Assembly (NCBI GenBank): GCA_964016885.1
Contig: OZ024742.1
Span: 10,818,181-10,882,180 of the forward strand
Length of the DNA: 64,000 nucleotides
Reading direction: 5' to 3'
Origin: Eledone cirrhosa
Taxonomy: Eukaryota > Mollusca > Cephalopoda > Octopoda > Eledonidae
Part shown: piece by piece, positions 12,470 through 24,010 of the stretch
Position numbering within the stretch: position 1 is the first letter of the stretch
Layout: the number at the start of each line of letters is the position of its first letter
The notes under the pieces: generated by a model
Told to the model about the DNA's origin: nothing
The model's input: the letters and a program-made list of their open reading frames with translations, nothing else
Databases searched by the model: none
Translations under genes and position numbers: made by a program

Positions 12470-12690
12470 AACACCATCACCACCAATACCACCCCTGCCA
12501 TCACCAGCACTAGTACCAGCACCATCACCACCACTAGCACCATCACCAACACCACCATCACCACCAATACCACCCCTGCCATCACCACCACTAGCACCAT
12601 CACCAACACCACCATCACCACCAATACCACCCCTGCCATCACCACCACTAGCACCATCACCAACACCACCATCACTAGATCCATTAGGTT
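12470..12690. repeat. ACC-rich minisatellite, about 54-60-base units
   Basis: Three to four copies of a block containing ACCACCCCTGCCATCACC. ORFs on both strands are repeat shadows. Confidence 0.9.
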
Positions 12691-12759
12691 TAGGCTGATT
12701 CACACTTTACTACATTGAAATAATATTACACATATCACCTCTTACACAGTAGGATTTTT

Positions 12760-13235
12760 CACCATCACTACCACCATCATCACCATCACCACCACCCCTG
12801 CCATCACCACCACCATCACCACCACCACCACCATCCTGCCATCACCAACACTACCGCCATCACCACCACAACCACCACCACCACCATCCTGCCATCACCA
12901 ACACTACCGCAATCACCACCACCCCCCCCCCCCCCCCCCCCCGCAACCACCACCCCTGCCATCACCAACACTACCGCCATCATCACCACTATCTCCACCG
13001 TCATCACCGCCACAACCACCACCACCCCTGCCATCACCAACACTACCGCCATCATCACCACTATCTCCACCGTCATCACCGCCACAACCACCACCACCCC
13101 TGCCATCACCAACACTACCGCCATCACCACCATCCCTGCCATCACCACCACAACCACCATCACCCCTGCCATCACCAACACTACCGCCCTCACCAGCACC
13201 ATAACCACCACAACCACCACCACCACAACCTCCTT
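12760..13235. repeat. CCA/ACC minisatellite with an 18-base C run
   Basis: A block containing CCCTGCCATCACCAACACTACCGCC recurs at least six times. A homopolymer C tract is at about 12924-12942. Left blank of genes. Confidence 0.9.
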
Positions 13236-13499
13236 CCCTTTCCACAGGCCAAAAAGAATTAATGGTATGGATGTTTAACTGACTAAAAACAACAGCCAAA
13301 TCAGTCAAATAGTATTCTACCTGTTTAAATAAGGAACGATACATTAGGTAATGTAATCCAAGATACACTGTGACTTAAACTAAGCCAGGGTGGTGATGGC
13401 TAAAATAGTATTGTGAATCAGCTTAGGAAAGGTTGATCTTGGGTTAAACAATAGTAACAACCTCAGCTGCCTCCTGATCTACCTTGGGGTGGGGGAGAG

Positions 13500-14270
13500 T
13501 ATTGAAAGAGGGAGTCTCCTGATCTCTTGACCTACCTCTGGTTGGTGTGGGGGAGCCTCCTGATCTCTTGACCTACCTCTGGTTGGTGTGGGGGAGCCTC
13601 CTGATGTCTTGACCTACCTCTGGTTGGTGTGGGGGTGCCTCCTGATGTCTTGACCTACCTCTGGTTGGTGTGGGGGAGTCTCCTGATCTCTTGATCTACC
13701 TCTGGTTGGTGTGGGGGAGCCTCCTGATCTCTTGATCTACCTCTGGTTGGTGTGGGGGTGCCTCCTGATCTCTTGATCTACCTCTGGTTGGTGTGGGGGA
13801 GTCTCCTGATGTCTTGACCTACCTCTGGTTGGTGTGGGGGTGCCTCCTGATGTCTTGACCTACCTCTGGTTGGTGTGGGGGTGCCTCCTGATGTCTTGAC
13901 CTACCTCTGGTTGGTGTGGGGGAGCCTCCTGATGTCTTGACCTACCTCTGGTTGGTGTGGGGGTGCCTCCTGATCTCTTGACCTACCTCTGGTTGGTGTG
14001 GGGGAGCCTCCTGATCTCTTGACCTACCTCTGGTTGGTGTGGGGGTGCCTCCTGATCTCTTGACCTACCTCTGGTTGGGGTAGGGGTATTGAAAGTGTGT
14101 GTGTGTGTGGGGGGGGGGGCTCCTGATCTTGTGGCCTACTTCTGGTTGGTGTAGGGGTATTGAAAGTGGGGATTGCCTCCTGATCTCTTGACCTACCTCT
14201 GGTTGGTGCAGGGGAGGGGGGTATTGAAAGTGTGGGGGTGTGCTCCTGATCTTGTGACCTACCTCTGGGT
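13500..14270. repeat. 41-bp minisatellite
   Basis: About 18 units with anchor GACCTACCTCTGGTTGG; adjacent anchors are exactly 41 bases apart. Units alternate GGGGGAG and GGGGGTG, and GATCTCTTG and GATGTCTTG. The last units (14080-14270) are longer and carry GT and G runs. Confidence 0.95.
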
Positions 14271-14289
14271 GGGTTAGGGATTGAAGTAT

Positions 14290-15177
14290 TAAAAAGGGGT
14301 GTTTATTTTCATCTCTCTTCATCTGATACAGGAAGATGTGGTAGGGTGGTGTGGTATTGTTGTACTATTGTGTGTGTGATATGGCCAATTTGATCTGAAA
14401 GGAAAAAAGAAACCCTTTCTAATCTGAGGGTCACAAAACTGGGTCACCATCCATCCCTACTCTCTCTCTCACCTTTGTTTTCACACTCACTGGCTCATCT
14501 TTACACCTTCCTGCAGTAATTCTAACATTCCCCACCTCATTCCATCACTGACACATCCATTCCTGACTCAGCTTTCTCCATCATACAGTTTCCTCTCTCA
14601 CCCCCTTGGTCTCCACCTCTCTCTCTACCTCAGCCCTTGGTCTCCACCTCTCTCTCTATCTCACCACTCTTACACCACCTCTCTCACTATCTCTGTGTCT
14701 ACCTCTGTTTCTCTTTCAAACTCCCTCACTAATATCCTCACCTAGACATTCACCTACTTAACACTCACAACTCCACCCTAATCCCGACCCACACCTATTT
14801 TATCTGCTACTTCCTTGTTAACCTCTACCTTCACAAACACAGTCACTCACTGACACAGAAACTCTCTCACACACACACACACACACAGAGAATCTCACTA
14901 ACACAGAATTCCTTAAAACACAGACCCTCTCAGTTAGCTAATGTGTACAACTGATATACCAGGTGTTGGTCTCTCTATTATATATGTGTGTGTGTCTTAA
15001 CATTGAGGCTATAGTGTTCTCTATACACACACATACATACATATATATATATAGAGAGAGAGAGAGTCTGCAATGATGAGACTGGGGAGACCACTAATCA
15101 TGGGAGTACTCAATACATGGGGAGATGCAGAGTGGGTATTCCAACTGCTTGGTGTTGTGGGTGCAATTTTACATCTT

Positions 15178-15200
<23 letters not shown>
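14290..15200. other. C/T-rich spacer with short CA, GA and CT microsatellites
   Basis: TCTCTCACC-type low complexity at 14460-14900. CA near 14870, AG near 15050 and CT/TA near 15175-15215. No gene seen. Confidence 0.5.
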
Positions 15201-15215
<15 letters not shown>

Positions 15216-15218
15216 ATG

Positions 15219-15318
15219 CAGAAAGGACTAGAACTGTTTAATTCCAGAGAAATCATCATGAAGCTTCCTGATAATTTCTCCAGAATGAAACAGTTCTAGT
15301 CCTGTAGAAGCCTTTCTA
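15219..15318 (+). ncRNA. Inverted-repeat element with hammerhead-like core
   Basis: The arms AGAAAGG..ACTAGAACTGTTT and GAAACAGTTCTAGT..CCTTTCT pair. Between them are CTGATAA (15268-15274, one change from CTGATGA), a stem II-like ATTT/GAAT pairing, and GAAAC (15287-15291). The arm pairing runs through the U16.1-A15.1 position and leaves GTT as the expected cleavage triplet, as in the locus at 33311-33408. The changed core base suggests it is inactive. Confidence 0.5.
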
Positions 15319-15393
15319 CATTAAATATTTATATTCTGCTTTGTATTTAATACCTTGCTTATTGTGGTTATCCCCGATTGAACCTGAGATAAT

Positions 15394-15538
<145 letters not shown>

Positions 15539-15540
15539 TT

Positions 15541-15752
15541 AGTGAAGGCGCGTGGCTGAGTGGTTAGAGAATTAGATTCGCAATCGTGAAGTTGAGTTCA
15601 ATTCCCAGACTGGTTGATGCATTTTGTCCTTGGGCAAGACACTTTATTTCACGTTGGAATTGCGACCAATAGAGTATTAACAATTAGAAAGACCAATGGA
15701 AACATTGTTTCCTCGGTCCAATTTGACGAAAGTTGATCAACTGTCGATATAT
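15541..15752 (+). mobile_element. tRNA-derived SINE, subfamily with CGGTCCAATTTGACGAAAG tail
   Basis: Pol III head: GTGGCTGAGTGGTTAGAGAA (A box region) and GAGTTCAATTCCC (B box), then GGGCAAGACACTTTATTTCACG. The 3' half ends in TTTGACGAAAGTTGATC. The copy at 44589-44812 is nearly the same. Confidence 0.85.
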
Positions 15753-15814
15753 GTATGTGTGTGTGTATATCTAAGTAAAAGGATTGAGTATTCCACACCA
15801 ATAAGCACCCTTAA

Positions 15815-16013
15815 CCCTTTAGCATTTAAACCATATCCGGCCAGAATTCTCTCACCTCTTTCTGTTCAAACTGGCTGTAACTGGCTGCTCATACTGACGT
15901 TAAGGTATTGTTCTCAAAATAAATATCAAAATCTCAGATTCGATATTATGTGAGATAAATCCTTTAACCTGAAAATATAATAGTAAATATAGAATAATGT
16001 AAATGTTAAAGGG
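15815..16013. mobile_element. piggyBac-type MITE, 199 bp, TTAA flanks
   Basis: The element is bounded by TTAA on both sides (15811-15814, 16014-16017). Ends are inverted: CCCTTTAGCATTTAAA and the complement of AATGTTAAAGGG. TTAA target duplication and CCC-ended repeats are hallmarks of piggyBac. There is no coding capacity. A second copy in the opposite orientation is at 58396-58593. Confidence 0.85.
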
Positions 16014-16017
16014 TTAA

Positions 16018-16620
16018 CATTCTTATCTGAGAGATTTACTATGACACCCTGGATGACAAGACAGGTTCATGAATTACAGGTACAATTGTGAGTCTAAAAC
16101 TCTTGTCCAGCACCTAAGTAAGGTTCATCCAGTTAGCCAGAGACAAGCCAATTTATTATGTCTGTTGACGAAAGGAATATATTCTATGGTGGACAAGACT
16201 GTGTGAAAGGTTTGAGAACAGATGTTAGCCATCTTTGGTTTGAGAACAGACATTGGCCATCTTCAGCCAAGCTGTCTATAACTTTTTTGGTTCTACTTGG
16301 AGAGGAAATTTATATGGGATCTGTCGGGTTCTTTGATTTCCCCCAGGTTGAGGCCTCCCTGTACTAAAACAACTGGAATACCTCATTTGTCCATTAGCTG
16401 TGGTTGTTGTCATTTTTTCTGATCATTACATAAACCCGCTACTTTCATATTGTAACTTCTCATTGTAATGTTCTCTTCATCTGATGCCGTTGTGGCTAAT
16501 AAAAGAACTCATTTTACGAGGTTGATAAAATAACATACCAGTAATGCACTGAGGTTTATATAGTCAAGTTTCCACTTCTCTGAAAATTTCTGGCACTGTG
16601 CCAAAAGTAGACATAATTAT
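16018..16620. other. Unassigned sequence
   Basis: No gene seen. CATCTGATGCCGTTGTGGCTAATAAAAG near 16470 resembles the 3' side of the hammerhead at 3058-3075 (TTGTTGGCTAATAAAG) with the core deleted. Confidence 0.4.
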
Positions 16621-16628
16621 TGTTGTTC

Positions 16629-16824
16629 TTGTTAGAGCTTCAGACAAAATACTTTATTTATTTTGGCTCTTTATGTTTTGAGTTCAAATTCTGCCAAGGT
16701 CAACTTTGCCTTTCATCTTTTCAGGGTCAATAAAATAAAATAAAGTACCAGTTAAGTACTGGGGTTGATTTAATCATATCCCCCTTCCCCCACAAAACTG
16801 CTGACCCTGTACCTAGAATAGAAA
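16629..16824 (+). mobile_element. tRNA-derived SINE, family A
   Basis: B box GAGTTCAAATTCTGCC, then AACTTTGCCTTTCATC, AATAAAGTACCAGT and an end near CTGTACCTAGAATAGAAA followed by (ATT)n. This is the sense-strand version of the antisense copies at 20-30 kb. Confidence 0.8.
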
Positions 16825-16829
16825 ACATT

Positions 16830-18045
16830 ATTATTATTATTTTTTGCCTGACTTCCCAAGCAGCAAATCATTCTTCCATTTAAAGAACTTAAGAGAACAC
16901 TAGGTTGAGATAAGAATGAGATAAAATGAAAAATATAATAAAAAAACTAAAATGAAAGAATATGTACCATAACTTCTTTTCCATCCATAAAAAACACACA
17001 AAAAAATCTCAGAACACCAACAACAAGAAAATCAAAGAGAATAAAATGTGTAAGCCCTCCATGGTTTTCTAAAGGCCTGTGTTATATATAATGAGATAAC
17101 CATATAGTGTGGTTTGTAGCAGTTAATCTTTAGTGAAACAGCTGCCGTTTTAATGTTCATGGTTGAGATAAACTTATAGGATTGTAATGCTTACAAGTTA
17201 TTCCGATTGTACCCTTAAACACATATACATACCTCCCACATATAGATTTATATGTATATATACATTTAGTTAAATACAGTCACACACATTCAAGGCTAAA
17301 TACACACATGAATGTATATGCATATATATGTATAAATACACACATATACATATGTGTATGTGTATATATATGTAAATATAATCAAACACACAGATTATGC
17401 ATACAGCCAGTTTTACATATACATATACACATATCAAAATATTCACTCTTACATCTGTATTCAAACATATACATAAATACACACACATCCAATTACTCAC
17501 ACTTATACACAGTCAAATACACATATATACATATCCAAACATACACTCATACAGACATATATACATACCCAAACCGATGTCCATATATGAAGATGGGCTG
17601 ACTATGCTAGAGCTGTGAAATTTTACATGCATTAATTTCAAGTCTTCTTATTAATAACTACATTGTTTCTTTCCAGGGACTATGTTGAAAATATACCTCA
17701 TTTGGTTATTCCATGAGAGTATCTTGGTCAGCCTATGAACTTTTCAGCCAACCCTCATCCACATATCCACACATACATAGTAAAATGCATATACACTTAT
17801 ATACATATATTCAAAGAAACATAAATGCATGGTTACATAAACACACATTTCCCCAAATATGTGCATACATGTGTGTCACCCCATTGTATTACTGTGTAAA
17901 TATTAGGAAAGTAGACATTAAATAATGATGATAAAGAGAGAAACTTATGAATATTCTATTAATTCATAGTGTCCTAAATGGCATCTCTGGATAATTTAAA
18001 ATGGGATTACTCCGGAAGGTCTTTGGAGTAACGTCACTCGATAGA
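16830..18045. other. AT-rich spacer with CATA/CACA microsatellite
   Basis: Degenerate (CATA)n/(CA)n at 17215-17575 and 17755-17875 produce short His/Thr/Tyr ORFs. No gene recognised. Confidence 0.5.
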
Positions 18046-18049
18046 GTGC

Positions 18050-18358
18050 GTAGTTTGGAGATGAGAGAGTCACACTAGGTAGAGCCACTACTTCTCTAAA
18101 TTGAGAGATCACAGCTCCAATACTACAGACATGTGGTTAGAATGTCTCAGGAAAGAATCACTGGACAGATTTTATGGGCAAAACCAACCGGCACGAGACC
18201 CAGGGGTAGATCCAGAGCAAGATGGTCGGATAACATCCATGAGCTCGGCTGGTCATGCTTGTGGATCCAACCAGATCAGTTGGAGATGGTTGCTTCTGAC
18301 AGGACCTACTGGAAGGAGTGTTTCAGGAGTCTGCCCCCGCAACCCTCTCAGGAATAAG
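18050..18358 (+). pseudogene. Non-LTR retrotransposon 3' coding fragment (third family)
   Basis: One frame reads ERSQLQYYRHVVRMSQERI, then PTGTRPRGRSRARWSDNI, then SLPPQPSQE and stop. This is the C-terminal tail found after the RT domain in several LINE clades. It is 5'-truncated with no RT motifs left. A more decayed copy is at 37730-38040. Confidence 0.7.
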
Positions 18359-18599
18359 TGGTCAAAGAAGAAGGTATATCTTTTTTAATGAACATACAAT
18401 TTTAGGCTCAGTGATAAGAGCTGCAGTACAAAACAATATGTTGTTGGAAAGTGAGGCTAAATTTCTGTGTTTATTAAATAAAAAACATAGAGCAAATATT
18501 ACAAGATATAATATATTAATATATTTATTGTAAAATCAATATAGAAACAATACTAAACCAATATAGATTCCTATATTATCTGCTGCAGTTTTGTGAGTG

Positions 18600-18746
18600 G
18601 TTGGGTGTGAGGGAGTCTGGTGAAGGGGGGGGGGTACAAGGAGAGAGAGAGAAGGGTAAGAGATGTTGTGGGTGAAGAGAGAAAGAGAGAGAAATGTAGA
18701 TAGATAGATATTAGGGTGAAGAGAGAGAGATGGAAACAGTTGGAAT

Positions 18747-18804
<58 letters not shown>

Positions 18805-18830
18805 AGTGTTTGTGTGTATATATATTGAGA
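18600..18830. repeat. GA-rich tract and (CA)n
   Basis: AGAGAG-type purine tract at 18620-18735, then an uninterrupted CA run of about 53 bases at 18749-18801. Confidence 0.9.
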
Positions 18831-18849
18831 GAGAGGGAGTGAGGATAAG

Positions 18850-19480
18850 GGATGAATATGATAAATGATTTTACTAAAGTGTTGGATATGAGGACTGAGG
18901 TTGCCCCTCAAAGTGTCAAGTGGGTATAACTTAGTCATTCACACCATTGTTTGTCATAGAAGGTGTTGAACTAATCTCCGTCCAGCACTGATATATGACC
19001 ATCCCTATAGTGTTGAGAAAGCGGAAGGTCTGCTGGTCTGTAACAATGTCAAGCACTACCAAGGACTCTCCTATATCTCAGTTGACAATTTCAGACAGGA
19101 ACTGTAGGTAATTATTATCACTGATATATTATCTTCCTCTCTTATGTCTACAATCATGGCTGTTAGTTGAGCTTTGAGGTTAACAAGCTGGATTTAGAAC
19201 TCTGGTGTTTCAGGTTCAATCCTGCTTCACAACTTCCCCTCCCTTAGCAAGTGGGGGTCCCTCATACTCATTCATCATCATCATTCAGCCCCATTGCTCT
19301 CTGTGGAGCATCGGCCATTGACGACCGTCTGCCATCATACATGATCCTGAGCCACTCCACTCCAGCCTCTCTACCTCCGTGGGTTCCAGGTCAGGGCTTG
19401 TCATGTGTTGTTGGATTCTAGTTTCCTTGTATTCCATATTGGTCAACTGATATTGTTAATTCACTATCTTAAAAATAAAG
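18850..19480. other. Unassigned sequence
   Basis: Nothing firm. 19268-19420 begins with a CATCATCATCATT tail and may be an antisense LINE 3' end (its - strand reads through a short open frame), but the family is not recognised. Confidence 0.35.
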
Positions 19481-19712
19481 ATATTTAATTTAGTCACAAG
19501 GTCAGCAATATGGAGGGAAGGTCAAAGTCAAGTACCTGATAGGTCCTTTATTTTATCAATGTCAGCAATATGGAGGGAAGGTCAAAGTCAAGTACCTGAT
19601 AGGTCCTTTATTTTATCAACCTCAGAAAGATAAAAGGCAAAGTTGACAACCACAATATTTGAACTACAAATCATTTTCTCCAAAAACTCTAACAGTTATA
19701 CCAAGCCCTCAC
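19480..19712 (-). mobile_element. SINE family A copy with internal 60-bp tandem duplication
   Basis: 19501-19560 and 19561-19620 are identical apart from the last base. Sequence on both sides (TTTAGTCACAAGGTCAGCAA and GATAAAAGGCAAAGTTGAC) follows the antisense family A pattern. Confidence 0.75.
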
Positions 19713-19779
19713 TTTCATTACATTTATATTTTCTAATTTAGTGACAGGCCCAGCACTTGGGAAGGGCAAATCAATTCTG

Positions 19780-19955
19780 ATAATGATAAAAACTGCATGG
19801 TCACTTAATGTGGTACATGTAGCAATGGCTTGTGATAAGGATAAAAGCTACATGATCAGTTAATGTGGTACAAGTAGCAATGGCTTCTGATAAGTATAAA
19901 AGCTACATGATCAGTTAATGTAATACATGTAGCAATGGCTTCTGATAAAGATTTC
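19780..19955. repeat. Tandem repeat, three units of about 55-58 bases
   Basis: Units built on TGTAGCAATGGCTT(C/G)TGATAA and GCTACATGATCAGTTAATG. Confidence 0.9.
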
Positions 19956-19973
19956 TTTACCATTATTAATAAT

Positions 19974-20153
19974 AATTGTTTCTACTTTAGGCACAAGGCC
20001 AGCAATTACTCAGTGCATTACTGGTACTTTATTTTATCGACCCCGTAGGGATGAAAGGCAAAGTTAACCTCGGCGGGATTCAAACTCAGAATGGCAAGGG
20101 CCGTAACTCTATGCGTCAAAGGATAGCATCCGACCCTCTACCGATACTGCCAA
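19974..20153 (-). mobile_element. tRNA-derived SINE, family A
   Basis: On the - strand the B box-like GAGTTTGAATCCCGCC and AACTTTGCCTTTCATCC lead to TTGTGCCTAAAGTAGAAAC. It lies head to tail with the next copy. Confidence 0.85.
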
Positions 20154-20154
20154 A

Positions 20155-20344
20155 ATAATTGTTTCTACTTTAGGCACAATGCCAGCAATTACCCAGTACA
20201 TTACTGGTACTTTATTTTATCGACCCCTTAAGGATGAAAGGCAAAGTTAACCTCGGCGGGATTTGAACTCAGACTGTAAAGGGACGTAACTATGTTAGAA
20301 AGCATGGCGTCCGACCCTCTACCGATACTGCCAATCCACTGAGG
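20155..20344 (-). mobile_element. tRNA-derived SINE, family A (tandem neighbour)
   Basis: On the - strand: tRNA-like head GTGGATTGGCAGTATCGGTAG, B box GAGTTCAAATCCCGCC, body and TGTGCCTAAAGTAGAAAC end. Adjacent to the copy at 19974. Confidence 0.88.
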
Positions 20345-20765
20345 CACAAGGACACTTGAACTGCTACATGTAGCAATACAATCCATCTCATCAGACATCT
20401 TATAACATGAAGGACTTATAACAGCCCCTGTTCTCCCCCCCCCCCTCCAGCATCATAGACATTGGATATTGTGTACCTGGGGTCGCCCTATAATCCCCTC
20501 CCTGTTTGAATACCTCTGATCATAAGCCTGCTTGGTCGTGGTTGATTTGTATCTAAGCAACAATTATTTCTAATAACATGTACCATCATTCTCCTCTACA
20601 TGGTCAATTAAACTGTTAGAAATAGCAGCCAAACCTAAATTATTTTAAATTATCTTTTGTAATCTTAAATAAATATGAAAATACACCCCTAAAAGAGGGG
20701 AGGGTTAGATCATAGATCTGCTTAATCAAAGTTGACCTGAGATTAAAAATCAACAATTTGCTTAA

Positions 20766-21007
20766 CGCTTTTGTTACCGAACCACCTGAAAACCTGCGGT
20801 TCCATCACACATAACTGTTTAAAATGCCTATATTTACCTAAAAATCTTCCTTCATAATTTTATGTATGAACATTTTATAATCTAAACACCAGCTTAACAA
20901 TGACAAAGTTTGTTATATTACTAAATATCTCCAAATTCTTGACAAATTTCAAAATTATTTGAAAACCCTAGGCAGTGTTTTTCATTAGACATTTGGTAAC
21001 AAAAGGG
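20766..21007. mobile_element. Second TTAA-flanked MITE family (piggyBac-type), 242 bp
   Basis: TTAA at 20762-20765 and 21008-21011. Ends CGCTTTTGTTACC and GGTAACAAAAGGG are inverted with one mismatch. No ORF. A diverged relative in the other orientation starts at 58079. Confidence 0.8.
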
Positions 21008-21437
21008 TTAAACACTTCTAATAAGAAGACACTTCCCTAAAATGTAAATCTTTATTGTACAAAATTAGAACTTTCTACTTCATATTCTGCCATCTTAATT
21101 AAAAACGGAAGTACACATTGAATAATGAAGATCTCGGTAGACTGAGTTTGAACAAAGATCACAACTGGAATATCTTGAATCATAGCTCAAATGAGTCACA
21201 GTTGACCTACAACTAAACAACAATTCTACTTCAGGTTTTTGTTTAAAAATCACTGTGTTTCCTTTCTAAGTATACTTATCTATTTGTCACCATTTCATAT
21301 CATACTTAGTGAACAATAAGGTCAGTGGTTATAGGTTGCTAATGGACCAATCACTGGGTCACTGGAATTCTAATGGTAACAAGGAAGGGCATGTAACTTG
21401 GTGAGCTTTGGTTCAGAAAACACCAGTCTTTTATTCT

Positions 21438-21952
21438 TTGGCAATAAATTATTGTGTACAGTGCTCAGGTGCACTATAACTCATCAAATGTGAATGTATA
21501 GTACATAGAATATACAAATGTCAGGGAAGTGAATAGTGTATGAGTCATGATATACATGTGTGCATGTGTATGGAGGGAGAATATCAGGTGTAGTGTTGGC
21601 GAATCTCAGGAAGCATGGAGGTCTTAACGGATGCAGTGTTGCGACAGCTAACAACTGATGCAGGGAGTTTGTTCCGTGGAGGTTTTAAAGGATGCAGTGT
21701 CTCGACAGCTAACAACTGATACAGGGAATTTGTTCCATGGAGGTTTTAAAGGATGCAGTGCCCCGACAGCTAATAACTGATGCAGGTAGTTTGTGCCATG
21801 GAGGTTTTAAAGGATGCAGTGTCTCGACAGCTAATAACTGATGCAGGGAGTTTGTGCCATGGAGGTTTTAAAGGATGCAGTGTCTCGACAGCTAATAACT
21901 GATGCAGGGAGTTTGTTCCATTCTTCAGCAACTCTGAGCGTAAATATAATAA
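21438..21952 (-). mobile_element. CR1-like LINE 3' end with short 61-bp array
   Basis: On the - strand the order matches 31840-32145: AGAGTTGCTGAA, a block that is single in the 31.9-kb copy but about five times tandem here (21615-21920), then the 3' end to CACTGTACACAATA. It is 5'-truncated and followed by a SINE fragment. Confidence 0.8.
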
Positions 21953-22048
21953 TGGTTTCTGATTTAGGCACAAGGGCAGCAATCTTAAGGAAGGTGAAAG
22001 TTAATGAAATCAACCCCAGTGCATTACTGGTACTTTATTTCTACAGTA
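21953..22048 (-). mobile_element. SINE family A fragment
   Basis: TTTCTGATTTAGGCACAAGG through AGTGCATTACTGGTACTTTA matches the 3' half of family A in antisense. Confidence 0.65.
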
Positions 22049-22423
22049 TTGGTCTTTTCAGAATCTATAGCAGAAATTAATATTTCTGTTGCAGAAATTA
22101 ATATTTCTGTTGTATTGATCGAAATGTTCGTCAATTCAATAATTTAATGTAATTTAATCTTGGTTACTTTTATTCCTTTCTATATATGTTATGTGATATT
22201 GTAAAACTGTAGTTGGAAATTGACTGATTGGATTAAACCCTGAACTGTCTTTTACTTATCTTGCTGTAGACTATTATTTTTGAGCTTTGAAATATTATTT
22301 TCCTTTATATAGTTGTGTTCTTTGCCTTTATATAGTTGTGCTATCACCTCATCTAAACTAGTATATATCATATATAAGATATGACAAGCTCCTAATGTGA
22401 CCTTTTTTCGTTATCTTATTCAG

Positions 22424-22489
22424 GTGGAGACTTCACTGAATGCCAGTGCTAAGTCTGCTAAACGATGTGTGTGGCAAGCGAAGAAGAAG
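22424..22489 (+). CDS. Semaphorin, exon A (N-terminal part of Sema domain)
   Basis: Acceptor TTATTCAG before 22424 and donor GTAAGT at 22490, phase 0 on both sides. It encodes 22 residues, VETSLNAS...CVWQAKKK. In semaphorins this strand sits just before the C(Q)NYIRVL block, with one Cys and a basic K-K run in the same place, and the next exon starts at exactly that point. NAS is a possible N-glycosylation site. Taken alone this exon is weak evidence; its identity rests on the next five exons. Earlier exons (signal peptide, first propeller strand) were not recognised and may be upstream of the window. Confidence 0.65.
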
Positions 22490-23088
22490 GTAAGTGGATC
22501 TAATGTCATTTTGGTGTCATTTTTAAACAGTGTCCCTGCTGGGTGTGTAACTAATGTGTTGGAAGTGGTCTTTGGTGTAATTTCTAAACACAGTGTCCCT
22601 GCTGGATGTGTAACTAATGTGTTGGAAGTAGTCGATTACAGTTTGACAGAGGAGCAGGGGATCTGTAATTTGTGGTTGTGTTCTTAATACATGGCATTGC
22701 TAATGTTGTTTGACCCCAGGTCAGTGTAGATCAGGTAAACCTATGATCAAAGTCACTCCATTCCAGCTATCTTAACTTTTCTTTATGTGAAGGAGACCCA
22801 AGATATAAAATATCTAACAGTAGGGTGAGAATCGGTTGTTACTTTTAGAAGGTCAAACAACCATGTAGAAGTTACCTCATTGGCTTGTGTTGAGAGTCCT
22901 GTAATTGTTGATGGGGACGGTGGGGGGTCAACAGAGACAAAATACTTTGCTCAATTTAGTTGCATTATTCTCCTTCCTCTTCTCCTCCCTCTTTCTATTT
23001 TAATGATTAATTGAATTAACATGTATGTGGCTGAGTATTCCCCAGACACTTTGTGCCCTAACATAGTTCTTAGGAATAATCAATATAG
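22490..23088. other. Intron 1 start, with a 2x direct repeat of about 66 bases
   Basis: 22520-22630 has two copies of GTGTCCCTGCTGG(G/A)TGTGTAACTAATGTGTTGGAAGT directly after the exon. The rest is unassigned. Confidence 0.6.
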
Positions 23089-23437
23089 CAAGGTGGTCGT
23101 GGAGGTGCCACGGCAAAAAAGCACCCAGCCCACACTGTAAAGTGGACGTGTAGGCGCCACGAAAAAGCACCCAGCCCACACTGTAAAGTGGACGTGTAGG
23201 CGCCACGAAAAAGCACCCAGCACTCACTGTAAAGTGGACGTGTAGGCGCCACGAAAAAGCACCCAGCACTCACTGTAAATGAGGTTGGTGTTAAGAAGGG
23301 CATCCAGCTGTAGAAATCAAGCCAGATCAGTTCCTGTATGAGCAAGGCATGGTCAGCCGACCAGACACTGCCCACAACAGGACAACCCGTCTAACCCATG
23401 CTAGCGTGGAAGAACGGACGTAAAACGGTGATGATGA
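23089..23437 (+). mobile_element. SINE/LINE 3' tail element with internal 45-base repeats
   Basis: GTGGTCGTGGAGGTGCCACGG leads into the same 3' region that follows the LINE ORF at 29753. A block ending CACGAAAAAGCACCCAG is present four times in a row (once or twice elsewhere). Ends GGACGTAAAACGGTGATGATG. Confidence 0.85.
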
Positions 23438-23792
23438 ACAAGGTTGAACCTTTGAATTACAAATATAATCTACTTTATGGGCTTCCACTTAATTTCTGCC
23501 TACCCATCTTCACTTCGATGTCTTGGGTTGACTCAAGCTTTAATTATTGATATAATCAATCTGACGGGCTTCCACACAGTTTCCACCCACCTATCTTCAC
23601 TCCGATGTCTGAAAAGCACAAAGTAGCACTATGAGTGTATATCATATTAAAAATGGAAGTCTACTCTACCAACAATCTGTCCACTAGAAAAGATACTGTA
23701 AGCATGTGAATTAACAATCCACATGAAACCACATTAACAAGACATTCTTGTACAAAGCAGCCCTATGACTGTATCACATTAAAAAGTAATAT

Positions 23793-24010
23793 GATTTCTA
23801 GTATAGGCACAAGGCCAGTAATTTTTTGGGGGGTGCGGGGTCGATTAAATTGACCCCACAACGTTACTGGTGCTTTATTTTATCGACCACATAAGGATGA
23901 AAGCAAAGTTAACTGTGGTGGGATCTGAACTTAGATCATGAAGGGCCGTAACTCTGTGCTGCAAAGCATGGTGTCTGATGCTCTTATGATACTGCCAATC
24001 CACCGCCCTG
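23793..24010 (-). mobile_element. tRNA-derived SINE, family A
   Basis: GTATAGGCACAAGGCCAGTA, TACTGGTGCTTTATTTTATCGACC and GCCAATCCACCGCC, antisense. It has a G-rich insertion near 23828. Confidence 0.8.

Noticed and set aside
13500..14270. CRISPR-like array (regular 41-bp repeats)
   Set aside because: Contiguous repeats without unique spacers in animal DNA; it is a minisatellite. The same holds for the 37-, 42-, 61- and 79-bp arrays.
18101..18388. Separate 95-codon ORF overlapping the LINE fragment
   Set aside because: It is the out-of-frame reading of the same LINE tail; the frame with HVVRMSQERI is the homologous one.
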